From contig JAINUG010000020.1 of the NCBI GenBank assembly GCA_029706075.1, positions 2,929,625-2,993,624 of the forward strand: a DNA stretch of 64,000 bases. Reading direction: 5' to 3'. Shown here piece after piece: positions 12,701-24,900 of the stretch. Made by a program: the position numbers and the translations under genes. Numbering within the stretch: position 1 is the first letter of the stretch; each line of letters starts with the position of its first letter. The notes beneath the pieces are model-generated. The model did not search any database, had not been told where the DNA came from, and was given only the letters and a program-made list of their open reading frames with translations. The stretch is from Aldrovandia affinis (Eukaryota > Chordata > Actinopteri > Notacanthiformes > Halosauridae).

Positions 12701-15700
12701 TTCTCTGTTTTCACAGAATAATACATCTGATCCATGCATACTTTATAGAATAGCACAGAACAGCCACCATTCACGCTATCCAATTATATGCCATACCGCC
12801 AATCAATACCATTTTGAAGTTGCCAAAATGTGCCAAACACAATATGGACATATCTGGATTTAATTTACACAATAACTGTTTATTAATATTTTTAATATCC
12901 TGAGTATTACATGATGAAAAAACGGTGCATTGCCCATCCCTTCCAAATTTCAAAGGAAGTGAAACACCATACCCAATTAAAACAACAACAAAAAAGATAC
13001 TCACCCCTGTACCATCCCCCACCCAGGCTAGTGACACCGAGCCGCTCAGGTCATTGAAGACGTACTGCAAACAGAGGAGAGCAAGCACAGGGTTAAGTGT
13101 GTACACCGCCAGTCCCATCTGTCCACACCCAAACTCCTGTTTGGTACATGCTGCAGCACACACCAGCAATTTGAATCCATGTCCTTCCTTGGCCAAGCCG
13201 ATATTTGACTAATTTAATATTTATAAATGACACTCAAGTATCCAACCTCTTGATAACGGAAACAATCCACCGTTTTCTTCCTTCTGTTCAACATTAAGGA
13301 AATACATTTACATGTATTCACTTAGGTGATGCTCTTATCCAGACATACAGCATAAGCAGAGCCAAAGAGCCCTTCATAATAAAGGTAATAAAAACAAAGT
13401 TAATTTAAATACACACGAGAGCTCCATATGGGAGCACTCATCACTTTATACTGCCATCCAGTGATGTGTAATATTGTAAATTAGTTCTATCTATCTTACT
13501 TATTATATTATATATATTATATTATTATATTATATATTATATTATATTGTATTATTTTTATTATATTATATTTTACTATTTTACAATTTTTTTACAATTT
13601 ATTACTGTTATTCTTATTGTGTACTGTTGTGTTGTGTTGTGAAGAGAGATCCATATGGGAACAACAAATCTCACTGCCATGTACGCATGTGTACGTGATC
13701 AATAAAAACTTGAAACTTGAAACTTGAAACTTGCATATATGTACACACATATACTGCATACACATACAGTGGGTATAATAAGTATTCACCCCCTTTTGGC
13801 ATTTTTCGCATTTTTTAATTTTTTTATTTAACCTTTATTTAACCAGGCAAGCCGTTAAGAACAAATTCTTATTTACAATGGCGGCCTTATTTTCTTACTT
13901 CATGGAATCAAAATGGATTTAATTGTGATTTATTGCTACTGATCAACACAAAATACTCTATAATGGCAAATAAAATATATAAAAAACTATTTAATTCATT
14001 ACAAATAATATATAAATACATAGTCCTTATCTAAGCATAAATGACTTTAGTATAGTTAGTGGTATCGTAGTAGTATTAGTATAAATAACTGAGTATAATG
14101 CAGTGTTGGGGGAAAAAAGTGATGCTTGGTTATTCGATCTTGGGAGCCATAGAATATTTGAATACGAAATGAATCCCCATATGACATCATGTCACACCAT
14201 TATCTACATACTATTTGTTAATTTCTTCATTTAGTGGATGCCCTCATTCAGAACAGCATACAAGGCCATCATGGCAAGATGCATAGATTAATATACGGCA
14301 GCCACAAGAACACATAAAACTGACAGCAACACAGTAATTGAGCATTTAGCTGAACAACAACCCGCTGTATGCCAGCGACAGGCTTAACATGCGCGTAAAA
14401 GACATCCGCTACAGTAACGTGCATAATAGAGCCCAATAATGATCAATAAAAGCAACATCACCCTGAATCATAGTAGCATACTCGATGCAGAATCAGAATA
14501 GTGACATCATAACGATCAGCATTAATTCACATTACACGTCAGTTTTCATTCTGGGTTTTAAGTGATCGCGTACTGAGCACTAGGTCAGTGAGCCAATGCG
14601 TAAAAATACATGGGCCAACAGCCCCCGTCCATCGCACAGCCAATCCGTGAGTGAAGTGCTGACTCACTCTGCCCTGTACTTCTGCATTTAAGCTCCCCCG
14701 CAAATACTTTTTCCGAATCGCTTCATTGGGAAACCAAGTCGCTGACAGGATGCATTATTAAAACTCTGAGAGATTCGGTTACGAGAGAACTTTGCCTTCA
14801 CAGACAACGGTTACTGAACCCAGGCACTGATACCAGAGGCAGAAGCTCCAGGTAAAACGTAGTGAAACATTTTGGCTTTAGGTGTGGGGAAGCCTGTGAA
14901 TACAAATTTCAACTAGGTATGCAAGAGACCAATAACATGGTGAACTGAAAATAATTTCAGATATTCTTCTGATAGTATTACTCATCATTCTTTTAAACTT
15001 ACTAAAGTAATATGCAGGCACACTGTTGACATAGTGGTCCAACCCCTCTAAAACAAGGCGTCTTAACTGGTACAGTAGCTATGAGGCATTCAAATTCACA
15101 TCAGAAAAACATTTGAGACATGATCTGCAGCAGAAAAGTGGAGGTGGTTGCATGAAATTATATACATATATACTACCGGTCAAACGTTTTAGAACACCTC
15201 AATTTTCCCAATTTTTATTGAAATTTACGCAGTTTAATGTTTCAATGTACTCTGAAATTAAAGCATAGAACAAATAAACAGGCGGCACGGTGGTGCAGTG
15301 GATAGCGCTGTCGCCTCACAGCAAGAAGGTCTCGGGTTCGAATCCAGGCCGGGGGCCTTTCTGTGCGGAGTTGCGTGTTCTCCCGTGTCAGCGTGGGTTT
15401 CCTCCGGGTACTCTGGTTTCTTCCCACAGTCTAAAGACATGCACGTTAGGCTAATTGGAGAGTCTAAATTGCCCGTAGGTATGAGTGTGTGAGTGAATTG
15501 TGTGTGTGCCCTGCGATGGATTGGCGACCTGTCCAGGGTGTATTCCTGCCTCTCGCCCGGAACGCATGCTGGGATAGGCTCCAGCCCCCCGCGACCCTGA
15601 CCAGGAATAAGCGGCTTAGATAATGGATGGATGGATGAACAAATAAACAATTGGAGATAAAAAAGAAATAATGCTATTGTTTTGTTTAACAAAATTTAAT

Positions 15701-15907
15701 CTACATTTTTGACTCCTTTTTTAATTTTTAATTTATTTAACCTTTATTTAACCAGAAAAGCCACATTGAGATTAAAAATCTATTTTTCAAGTGTGTCCTG
15801 GCCAAGACAGGCAGCAAGAAAACAATAAGTTGCAGACATACAAAACATATAACATATAACAGAATCAAAAGGTTTGAAAAACAGAAAGAGAAAAAAATAC
15901 AAAATAA

Positions 15908-15945
<38 letters not shown>

Positions 15946-18900
15946 ACATAAAAGATATTTACAAAATGTATACGATTTCAAATCACCTCAATCAGAGAAG
16001 TGCCTACCTCTAAATCCTTTAAGATAGATTTAAAAGCATTTAACGAAACCAGCTCCTTGAGATTTAAGATATTCTGTAATTTATTCCAGTTGTAGGGAGC
16101 AGCGTATATAAAAGCCTTTTTATCCAACTCGGTACGGGCAATTGGAACATTTAATAAGAATAAATCCTGAGAGCGTAGGCAGTACTTTTCAACCTTTTTC
16201 TGACGTATGTAATTGCATAAATAGGAGGGAAGGAGGCCAAGAATTGCCTTTTTAAATAAAAATATGCCAATGATTGAGTCAACGCAGGCCAACCAACCCT
16301 GGCATACAAGGAGCAGTGGTGAGTTAAGGCTTTACAATTTGTAACAAACCTGAGTGCCCCACGGTAGACAGTGTCCAACGCATGGAGATACTGCAAGGAT
16401 GCATGCATATATATAATATCACCAAAATCCAGCACAGATATAAAAGTTGCCGCAATGAGTCTCTTTTTTGCCTCAAAGGAAAAACAAGACTTGTTTCTAA
16501 AATAAAAACCCAGTTTCAGCTTTAGTTTCCTCACGAGGTGTTGTATGTGTGGTTTAAAAGAAAGAGAGACATCAATTATAATTCCTAAATATTTATATGT
16601 CAGAACAGACTCAATCTTGTTTCCCTGTAGAGTAATAATAGATGGTAGATTTAGTGGCTTTTTCTTTGAGTTGGTGAATATCATAAGCTTTGTTTTATCC
16701 GCATTCAGAACAAGCTTCAACTGAAAAAGGTTATCTTGTATAATATTAAATGCATGTTGAAGCTGACAGAGGGCCTGGTCCTGAGTGGGGGCAGAGCAGT
16801 ATATGACAGTATCGTCAGCATAAAAGTGGCATTGTGCGTTGGTTACCCCTTTATTAAGACCATTAATATAAATAGTAAATAAAAGTGGTCCAAGGACCGA
16901 TCCAATAACCGTTTCAATAAAATCATTGACAACTTTTAAGGTTGCAGTGGTTGTACTATGTCGCTTCCTAAAGCCAGACTGGTACTCAGATAAAATGTTA
17001 TTAGTGTATAAAAACTCTTTTAACTGGTCACTCACGAAAGTCTCGAGAACCTTAGCCAGGACAGACAGTTTGGAAATGGGCCTATAGTTGTTTAAAAGTG
17101 ATGTATCACCTCCCTTCAGTAGGGGAATGACATGGGCGGATTTCCAAATAAGAGGGATTTCATTTGAGACTAGTGAGAGGTTAAAAATATGTGCCAATGG
17201 ATGAGCAATATAATCAGCTGATAATTTTTAAAAGTATGGCTCAAGTTTGTCTGGGCCAGCTGCTTTTTTGGTGTCTAAAAGCTTAAGAGCTTTATGAACC
17301 TCTATTGTGGGAATTAGGTTAAAACGAAAAGACTGACTTGGAGTTTCATGATTGTCAGAACAGACTGGAAGAGATGTCACTTGTGAAGGATTGAGAGATT
17401 CAAAAACGGAGCCAGAAGCAATGAAATGCTCGTTAAAGCACTCAAGAATATCAGATTTATCCCAAATGGTAAGAGAGTCCTTAACAATGCATGGTGGTAA
17501 TGTTATTCCATTTGAATTTTCAGTTAGGGACTTAATAGCCTTCCAGAATTTATTTGGATGGCGCTGCAAACATTTTTTATTTTATGGCGCTGCAAAATGC
17601 TGTGGTAGCCCTTTTGGTTTAGGGTTCCAGTCACTCTGTGCAAGTCGCCGACTCTGGATCCAGCAAAAGAGCCCCAGACCATCACAGTTGGTGTCACACA
17701 CTGAGGAACCATCCTTTCTTTGCAATTTCTCTAAAGGAAAGACCTACACTTTTAAGGGTTATAATGGTCTGCCTGTCTTCCTTTGTTAATTGCCTTTTTC
17801 TCGCCATTATGATAGCAGTATACTATTTTCTGCAGTGTAATATTGTCCAAATAATGCTTCAGAGGGTGTAGTAACAAAGTCTGTTCCAACACTGCTTTTA
17901 TACAGGCAGAGGGTTTGTAAGTAATCAACAAAAGTTGGGACACCTGTAGGAATTGTTTGCATCAACTCTTAAGGATGAATTTACTTCCATTGCTGCAGAA
18001 CAGCTGTAAGTTGTTAACCCATTACTTGTTCCCTGAAAACGGCTTTTTTTTTATAACTCTGAAATGTACATTATTTTTCAGTTTAAACTTAAAAACGTAA
18101 AATAGTTTTTTTTTTTACCTCTGGCAGTTTACTGCTTACCTTTGTACCATTTCAGGTTATTCACTGAACTTGAACTGCTTAAATTTCAGTAAAAACTGGA
18201 AAAATGGGGGTGTTCTAAAACTTTTGACCGGTAGTGTATATATATATATATATATATATTTTGGTTTGTTTGTTTCAGATGTTTTCAGTTTTTTCTCCCA
18301 ATTTAGTGGCCTATTATACCCTATTTACCTATTTATTTCGATTTACCCTCCACACACGAGTCCGCCGCGCCTCTCTATGAGGCAAGCTAATTCTCAGAAG
18401 GCAGCAAACTCCGCTTCCTTCGAGACGGAATTCGCCCACCCACGTTCTGGAGACACCCTTACATGCTTCACGGCGAACCCGAGCCGGCTCATTCTGCCCC
18501 CTCCCTCTGGGGCAAAGAGCCAACTGCCGCCCCCGATCGGGGCTGACGGCCAGGTCCGATCTGGCAGAGAGGGGTTTCAAAACGCGTCCTTGATAGGCAG
18601 CGCACGCCATATTTGACCAGCCAAGATCTGGTGCGTTAGACCGCTACGCTATCCACCACCCTATGAAATAATATTAATGGGGATATGAACAGAGAGCAGA
18701 CAAATTTCCCGGCAGTATAATCCAAACAAATGGCACAATCATAGCCATAATTGGGACAAAGACTGATTGATGGCCATCTTTACCTTGTCTGAAATTAAAC
18801 TTGGCAAACCTCGCATAGACCTACGGCCATTTTGTGATGCTGCCAGAATACTGAATTGCCTGATTGCCTTTTCCTGTCCATAATATCTCTTACATCATTA

Positions 18901-21900
18901 AGCATAAAATCTTTGTAGCACAGTTCTTGGAAAGTGATCCCTCTAAACTAGCACTCTGGGGTGGGTAAGCGATCTCCCTACAGGTCACGGCCATGAAGCT
19001 GGGCTTGTTTGAATTGCACACCCTCCGTTGAATACATTTAATTCACTCAGCCCTCTTTCTCTCAGTCCTCCCCTCATTTCTGCACCTGTCGATATGCCCA
19101 CATATAAACACATGCACAAACAGTCATTCATCACTTCTTTCAAAGCAATAAAGCTTTCATGAACACAATCAACCGTAGTTTTCCCAAATGTGTCTATCTG
19201 GGTTTTGCTCGAGGGGAACTTTGTTGTGGAGGAGGGTGCAACTGATGCAAATAATCGTAAAAAAATATAAATAAATGTGTCTTCAACCTTTCAAGAAGTT
19301 CCGAGGAACTATTTCCATATGCAGAGTTCACAGACAACTTGTGTTACACATCTGCACAGGGGCCCGACCTCAGAAAATTCTGGTTTCCAATGACTCACCT
19401 TAACTGTATAAGTGGCATTGTAATACAATCCAAAGTGTTATTATTATTATTTTTAATTACATTTATACTGACCTTTCTACTTTCTACGTCTGCAACTGAC
19501 GATGTCCTTCTGCACAACTGCTGCTGACCCCAAACCACCTTGGGATTTGAACTTTTAAGGCACCTGCTGAGCAAGATCGCTCTACAGATTTGTGCAGTTG
19601 CTCACCAGATTATTATAGAAATAATAATTTCATTATAAATGAAATGTTGATGACAAATGGTCACCCTTGTAAGTAGCTATGGATAATCACTGAAAAATAC
19701 CTATCTGAACATGGTATTTTACACAGGATAAACATGCCTACTTTTGCTCATCTCCCCTGGGCTCTGGGCCAAACTATCGCAGTATCTGGAGTAGGCTTAC
19801 TTTAGCAGAAATTGAGGAGGTAGGTATAGCTGTGAGCCAGAGGTAGGTGGGTGGAAACGCACCCCCTTCACCCTCCAACACACCCACCCAATCTTTATCA
19901 TCTTCTACAAAATTATATATTCCTCAATGCTCAGTAAAAAATATGCAGTGTATCAGAATGCAGTGTGTTGTTGCATAATTTTCATACTTATGTGACCAAA
20001 AACATCATTTACTTTAACCTCACAAGATGCACAAGATGCTTGTTAAAAACACGAGGACAAATACTTAACTTACCATTTTACATTATTGCAAAGATTCAGA
20101 CTTAAATCTTTAGAAGCTACATAATCTACATTGTAATAAATGTCAAAATACCAATTATGAAAGGATGAAAAAACCTGTAGCTCTGAGTCCTACTCTGACT
20201 GGATTTCAGTTGACATTCACTAGCTTTTCCACAGATGGCATTGCTCATTTTCTCTGGGATTGAAGCACATTCATATTTATCCTTGAGCTCTTTATTTATA
20301 TCCGTTTTGTCTACGCACAGTGAAACATGGAATATGGCGTGAATTCTGTCACAGTGGTGGCAATCAGGAGGGAAAAACATAGGTTAACTTCAGTATATTT
20401 CATAAGTGAAATGTAGGGCTGACCCCATTTAGTCGGCTGGTCAATTGTTTGGTCGATGGGCTGTTGGTCGACCGAGATTGGTTTTGGTCGAGCAAATTTT
20501 AAATTTTAAATTTATTTACAACAATTCTCCACACGCAGCATGAGACACCTAGATTCGCTCCACAGTTCGGCGCGCTTGTCAGTAGAATAATCCATTCTGG
20601 ATGCTGCGGGTATGGCAGTGACAGTCCTTCAAATGAGACCAACCTGGTTAATTAAATAAAACATAGCCTACGCAATAGAATGTGTTATGGTTGTGGTCAA
20701 ATAAAAGCATCAGCCTATTATGTGGCCAGAACGGCAACGGCAGAATCTGCAAGGGCAGTATGAGGAGGTACGGAACGGAGAAGTATTTTTTTCTTTCAGG
20801 TAAACTTGAACTCCGGCTCTATATAGTAATTAGCCTATTGTTACTCATTTGTGTCATTCACTTAAGAAAGTTATAGAACATGAGACAAGCACAGTGTGCA
20901 TATACAGTACCAGTCAAAAGTTTGAGCACACCTGCTGGAAACTAGGTTTATCTCATAATTGACAATGTTTTACACCATATACGTTTCTGTAAATACTTGA
21001 AAATGACAATAAACGCATGTAACAATAAACAAAAGGAACATCAAAGCAATGTTCAAGAAAACTGAATTGAAAATTGAATCTTGGATTCATCAATATAGCC
21101 ACCCTTTGCCATGATAACAGCCTCATAAACATGGGCCATTTGGTTAATAAGTTTCAGGAGGAAATCACCCGACATGTCTTCCCAGCTCTCCTGCAACAAT
21201 TCCCAGAGACACTTGTGGGGTACTTTGCTTTGCCTGTTCTGTCCAGTTCGTCCCATGCAAGTTCTATGGGATTGAGGTCTGGACACTGGACAGTGACAGG
21301 TCATTAGTTTGACTTGTCCTTCCCGTTCTTCCTTCACCAGATAGTTCTTGCACAACTTCAAGGTGTGTTTCGGGTCATTATCTTGCTGAAGAATGAAGGA
21401 GTGCCCGGTTAGCTGTAATCCAGATGTAAGGTGTACTCAAACTTTTGACTGGTACTGTAGTTGTATTTATTCAAACAAATACGGTGTGTCATACAGAAAA
21501 AAAAAAGTTTCGACCAATCGGAAAAAACGGACGACTGTTGGTCGACCAAGATTTGTTTTAGTCAGGGACAGCCCTAGTGAAATGCACACTTCATATTCAA
21601 GTCGCGTAGTTTCTTAAATTTAGCTTTGATTTAATTTACCTTTGGGTCGTTTCAATTGTGGTTCAGTTGTATGCTTGTTTCAATAGTACTTTACAATAAT
21701 TTGGTCCCTTAAAAAGGGGGGGACCACATATGAAAAGTGACGTAAATACCCTCAAATTAAAGCTTAAAGTCTGCACTATGAGGTCATGACTCCAATGTGC
21801 TGTGGTAGACAGCTAAAATAACAATAACTTTGTCAATGTCCAAATATTTATGGACCTGACTGTATATAGGCAGATTATCCCTATTTGAAAGTATAAATGT

Positions 21901-24900
21901 CAAATATCATCTTACACAAATATCATTATTTAAAAATAAACACTTGATAAACACCTCTCCAGCGAACCGCCTCCTCTGAGACGGAATCCCACCAAACCGT
22001 TGACAGTGCTCTTAGAGCCACTCTTATAGGTGGCAGGCTCCTGCCGGCTTCGCTTTCCCGCTTCCATAGGGCGGACAGCCATTCGCTGCCCCTGAATGGG
22101 ACTCCCGGCCAGAGAGGTGCTAGCGCAGCCGGGGAATTTGTCTTTATCAGTGCTGGTCCCAAAGCTGCAGCTCGTAGTGCAGGGGGGGGGTTCATTCACA
22201 GCATTGAGTTCCACCTGAATCTTTGTCTGTTCGGTCAGACATCCACAGATAAGAAACAGAGAATTAAGCCACACAGCAAATGCTGCTACGAGGAAACTAT
22301 ATCCAGGGCACCAAGAGTACCAGTGGTACCAGTACCACTAGTGGGAGAAGAAGGTCAGGTCCGGAGGGCAAGAACCAAGTCTTGGTCTCCAGCTATTCAG
22401 AACTTAGTGATTTCATCTGGGCACATCAATGATACCCCACCTATGAAAGCTACTCAGCTGTGATTCTGAGGATCAGGTAAATCAGAGCCGTACACTCCCA
22501 GTGCCCCTGAAAGTTGCTTCTGCGCTCTCTACTAAAACAAATGCTGTAAGCAGCAGTAGCTGCTGGAAGCAGTAGTGTACATTTACATTTTACATTTTAA
22601 GCATTTAGCAGACGCTCTTATCCAGAGCGACTTACAAGATGTGCATTAATACATGGTAGGAACAATCATAGTTAGCGCACGAGATCAGTGCAGGAATACA
22701 GCAATAGACATCATTGCAGGCATCAGCATACCACACCTGTAACACCTGTAACACCAGGAAGGAAGAGGTTAGTGTGTTTTTTTAGTTTTTAGTTTTTTTT
22801 TCTTGTTTTTTTGGGGGGAAGTATAGTGTTGAACAAGTAAACAGTTGGTGAAGACAATTTAGCTAGATGGGCAGAGTTCAGCGGTAGTGGAGTCTGAAGA
22901 GGTGGGTTTGAGTCTCTTGCGGAAGATCGCAAGTGATTCCATGGTCCTGACCGATTGCGGAAGGTCGTTCCACCAGCGAGGATCAGGACAGAGAAGAGGC
23001 GAGACGGCGGGAGCGGCTGCCAGGCGCCCGGAGGAAGGGACAGTCAGTTTACCAGAGGAGGCGGAGCGGAGGGGTCTGGGAGGTGTGTAGGGAGTGATGA
23101 GTGACTGGAGGTATGGGGGAGCAGTACCTCTGGCCGCTTGAAAAGCAAGCACCAGTGTAATTGCTAGTTTTGCCCAAATATAGTTTTGCAAACAGAATAT
23201 TTCTCACCTCCGCCCAGTTGGGTTGTTTTGTGGCCGACAATAAAAGTGTTTGCGTCAACATATGTTGGGCAGTGCAATGGGGGAGGGTGTCAAAACGCAT
23301 TTGTTTGCGTTTTCGTCCACCCAGACCACCCAAATGCAGGGCGTTATTTGCTTAGTGATGTTATTAATGGGCATATACTGTATGAACAGATTGGGTATTT
23401 ATTATGCAGACATATACCCCTTCGCTTTTTTTTGTATACACCGTGCAATGGAGATATTTGGTTGAAGTGTAGTTTGATTTATTTTCAGGAGGGATGAAAA
23501 GATCCCTCATGGCTCCTTTCACACAATTTCACCGAGGCAGTAGTTTTGCCATCAGACCTTCATCAGACCTTCGCAGTATGACACCTGTGTTAAATTATGG
23601 CAAATGCTTATTTTCCAAAATATTTATATTCCAGCCACTGGATGGATGGAGTGCAAACTTCAAGGCTCTTTAAAAATATGCAGCCAAGAACTATGCAGTG
23701 CACTCCCCTTTCACACAACGCATCAGAAGGCATGCAGTGGGATCACATGATCGACCTCACTCCTCCACCAACCCAGTCCCGGCCACCGCCAAACACAGAC
23801 TGACACCAACACTTCAGCTCTGGGCGGAGTCAAACGGGCTGAGGGGGATGGAGACGGTGTTTGTGTCAATCACAAATCACATGCAGTGGATTGCACTCCA
23901 CCGCAATCCACTTGATCATTGGCCCCCTCCTACCCCGTTACTTTAGTTTTGCTGCGAGAAGCCTAAAGCCCCATACTTTAATCCGCACTGACACCCACTT
24001 GGGCACTTTGCAAGACCCCAACTGAATCATTACCACAGCCCTGGCACAGCCGGACCAGACAGACGAGCAGGTTTTTATCTTGGATGGAGATGAAAACAGA
24101 TGAGAGAGAAAGAAAATAGGGGAGTTCTGGACAGGGGAGGGGGGGGTGCATTCTGACATGCAGCATCACGGCTGAGCCGCTATAGATTTTTCCTCTTAGA
24201 GGCTTTGTCTCACTCTGTTACTCGGCCCCCATCATCCTCTGTGCTTATGATTTCTGCTGATAATGGATATAACGCTGCAGAGGGCCTGTAAACCCTGTCT
24301 GGGGGGGATGGGGGGTCTGAATCCCTGCACCAAGTCGAATACTGTGACAGCAGCACAGTTTGTACTGTGTCAAAGTAATGCCCTCCCCCACCCATGCCCC
24401 ACACTGTACCCTTCCGTGACTCCAAATGTTATGTCTGACAAGTTATGTCTGGCAAGCAAAACACATAAGTACACAATACTAAATGGACATGAAATCACAC
24501 AGGACATGACCTCACAGCCCTCAACAGGCACTTCAAGAGTCATGGAAAATACCCCCCTCCCTTTTTTCACAACATCGCACCACTTCAAAGCACAGAGGGG
24601 AGAAAAACACATCCGGCCCTGCCTAACTCCACCCCATTCCCAAGGATGAAGTGAATAGGGTGGACATATTAGCGCACGGACTGCACATCTGGGCAATACT
24701 GGCGCTCAATAACTACAGTAGTCTTTTTATGCATGTGCAGATAAAGTCTGGACCATGCGTGAGTTTTTTACGACATAATTGCATTTGTGAGAAATGGAAT
24801 ATTGTGCACGGCTCACTTTCTGAGCTGCAGCCCCTTCTCTGCTTGTCGTGCTTTACTGGGATAGAGGGTGTCAATGAACTGCAGAAAGTCTAAAATATTC

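Larger units (their letters stand above)
15173..18236 (-). mobile_element. Tc1-like transposon carrying nested SINE and LINE
   Basis: The left end CTACCGGTCAAACG follows TA (15171-15172); the right end, reversed, is CACTACCGGTCAAAAG (to 18236) followed by TA. Inside, 17575-17990 on the minus strand carries Tc1 transposase sequence ([29 protein letters not shown]). A SINE (15281-15637) and an L2-type LINE (15720-17570) interrupt it. The 3.06 kb span is therefore a roughly 0.8 kb transposon remnant expanded by later insertions. Confidence 0.8.

Noticed and set aside
15258..15692. 144-residue minus frame with PxxxR-rich sequence
   Set aside because: Entirely inside a tRNA-derived SINE; similar false frames occur in the copies at 29.5 and 52.7 kb.
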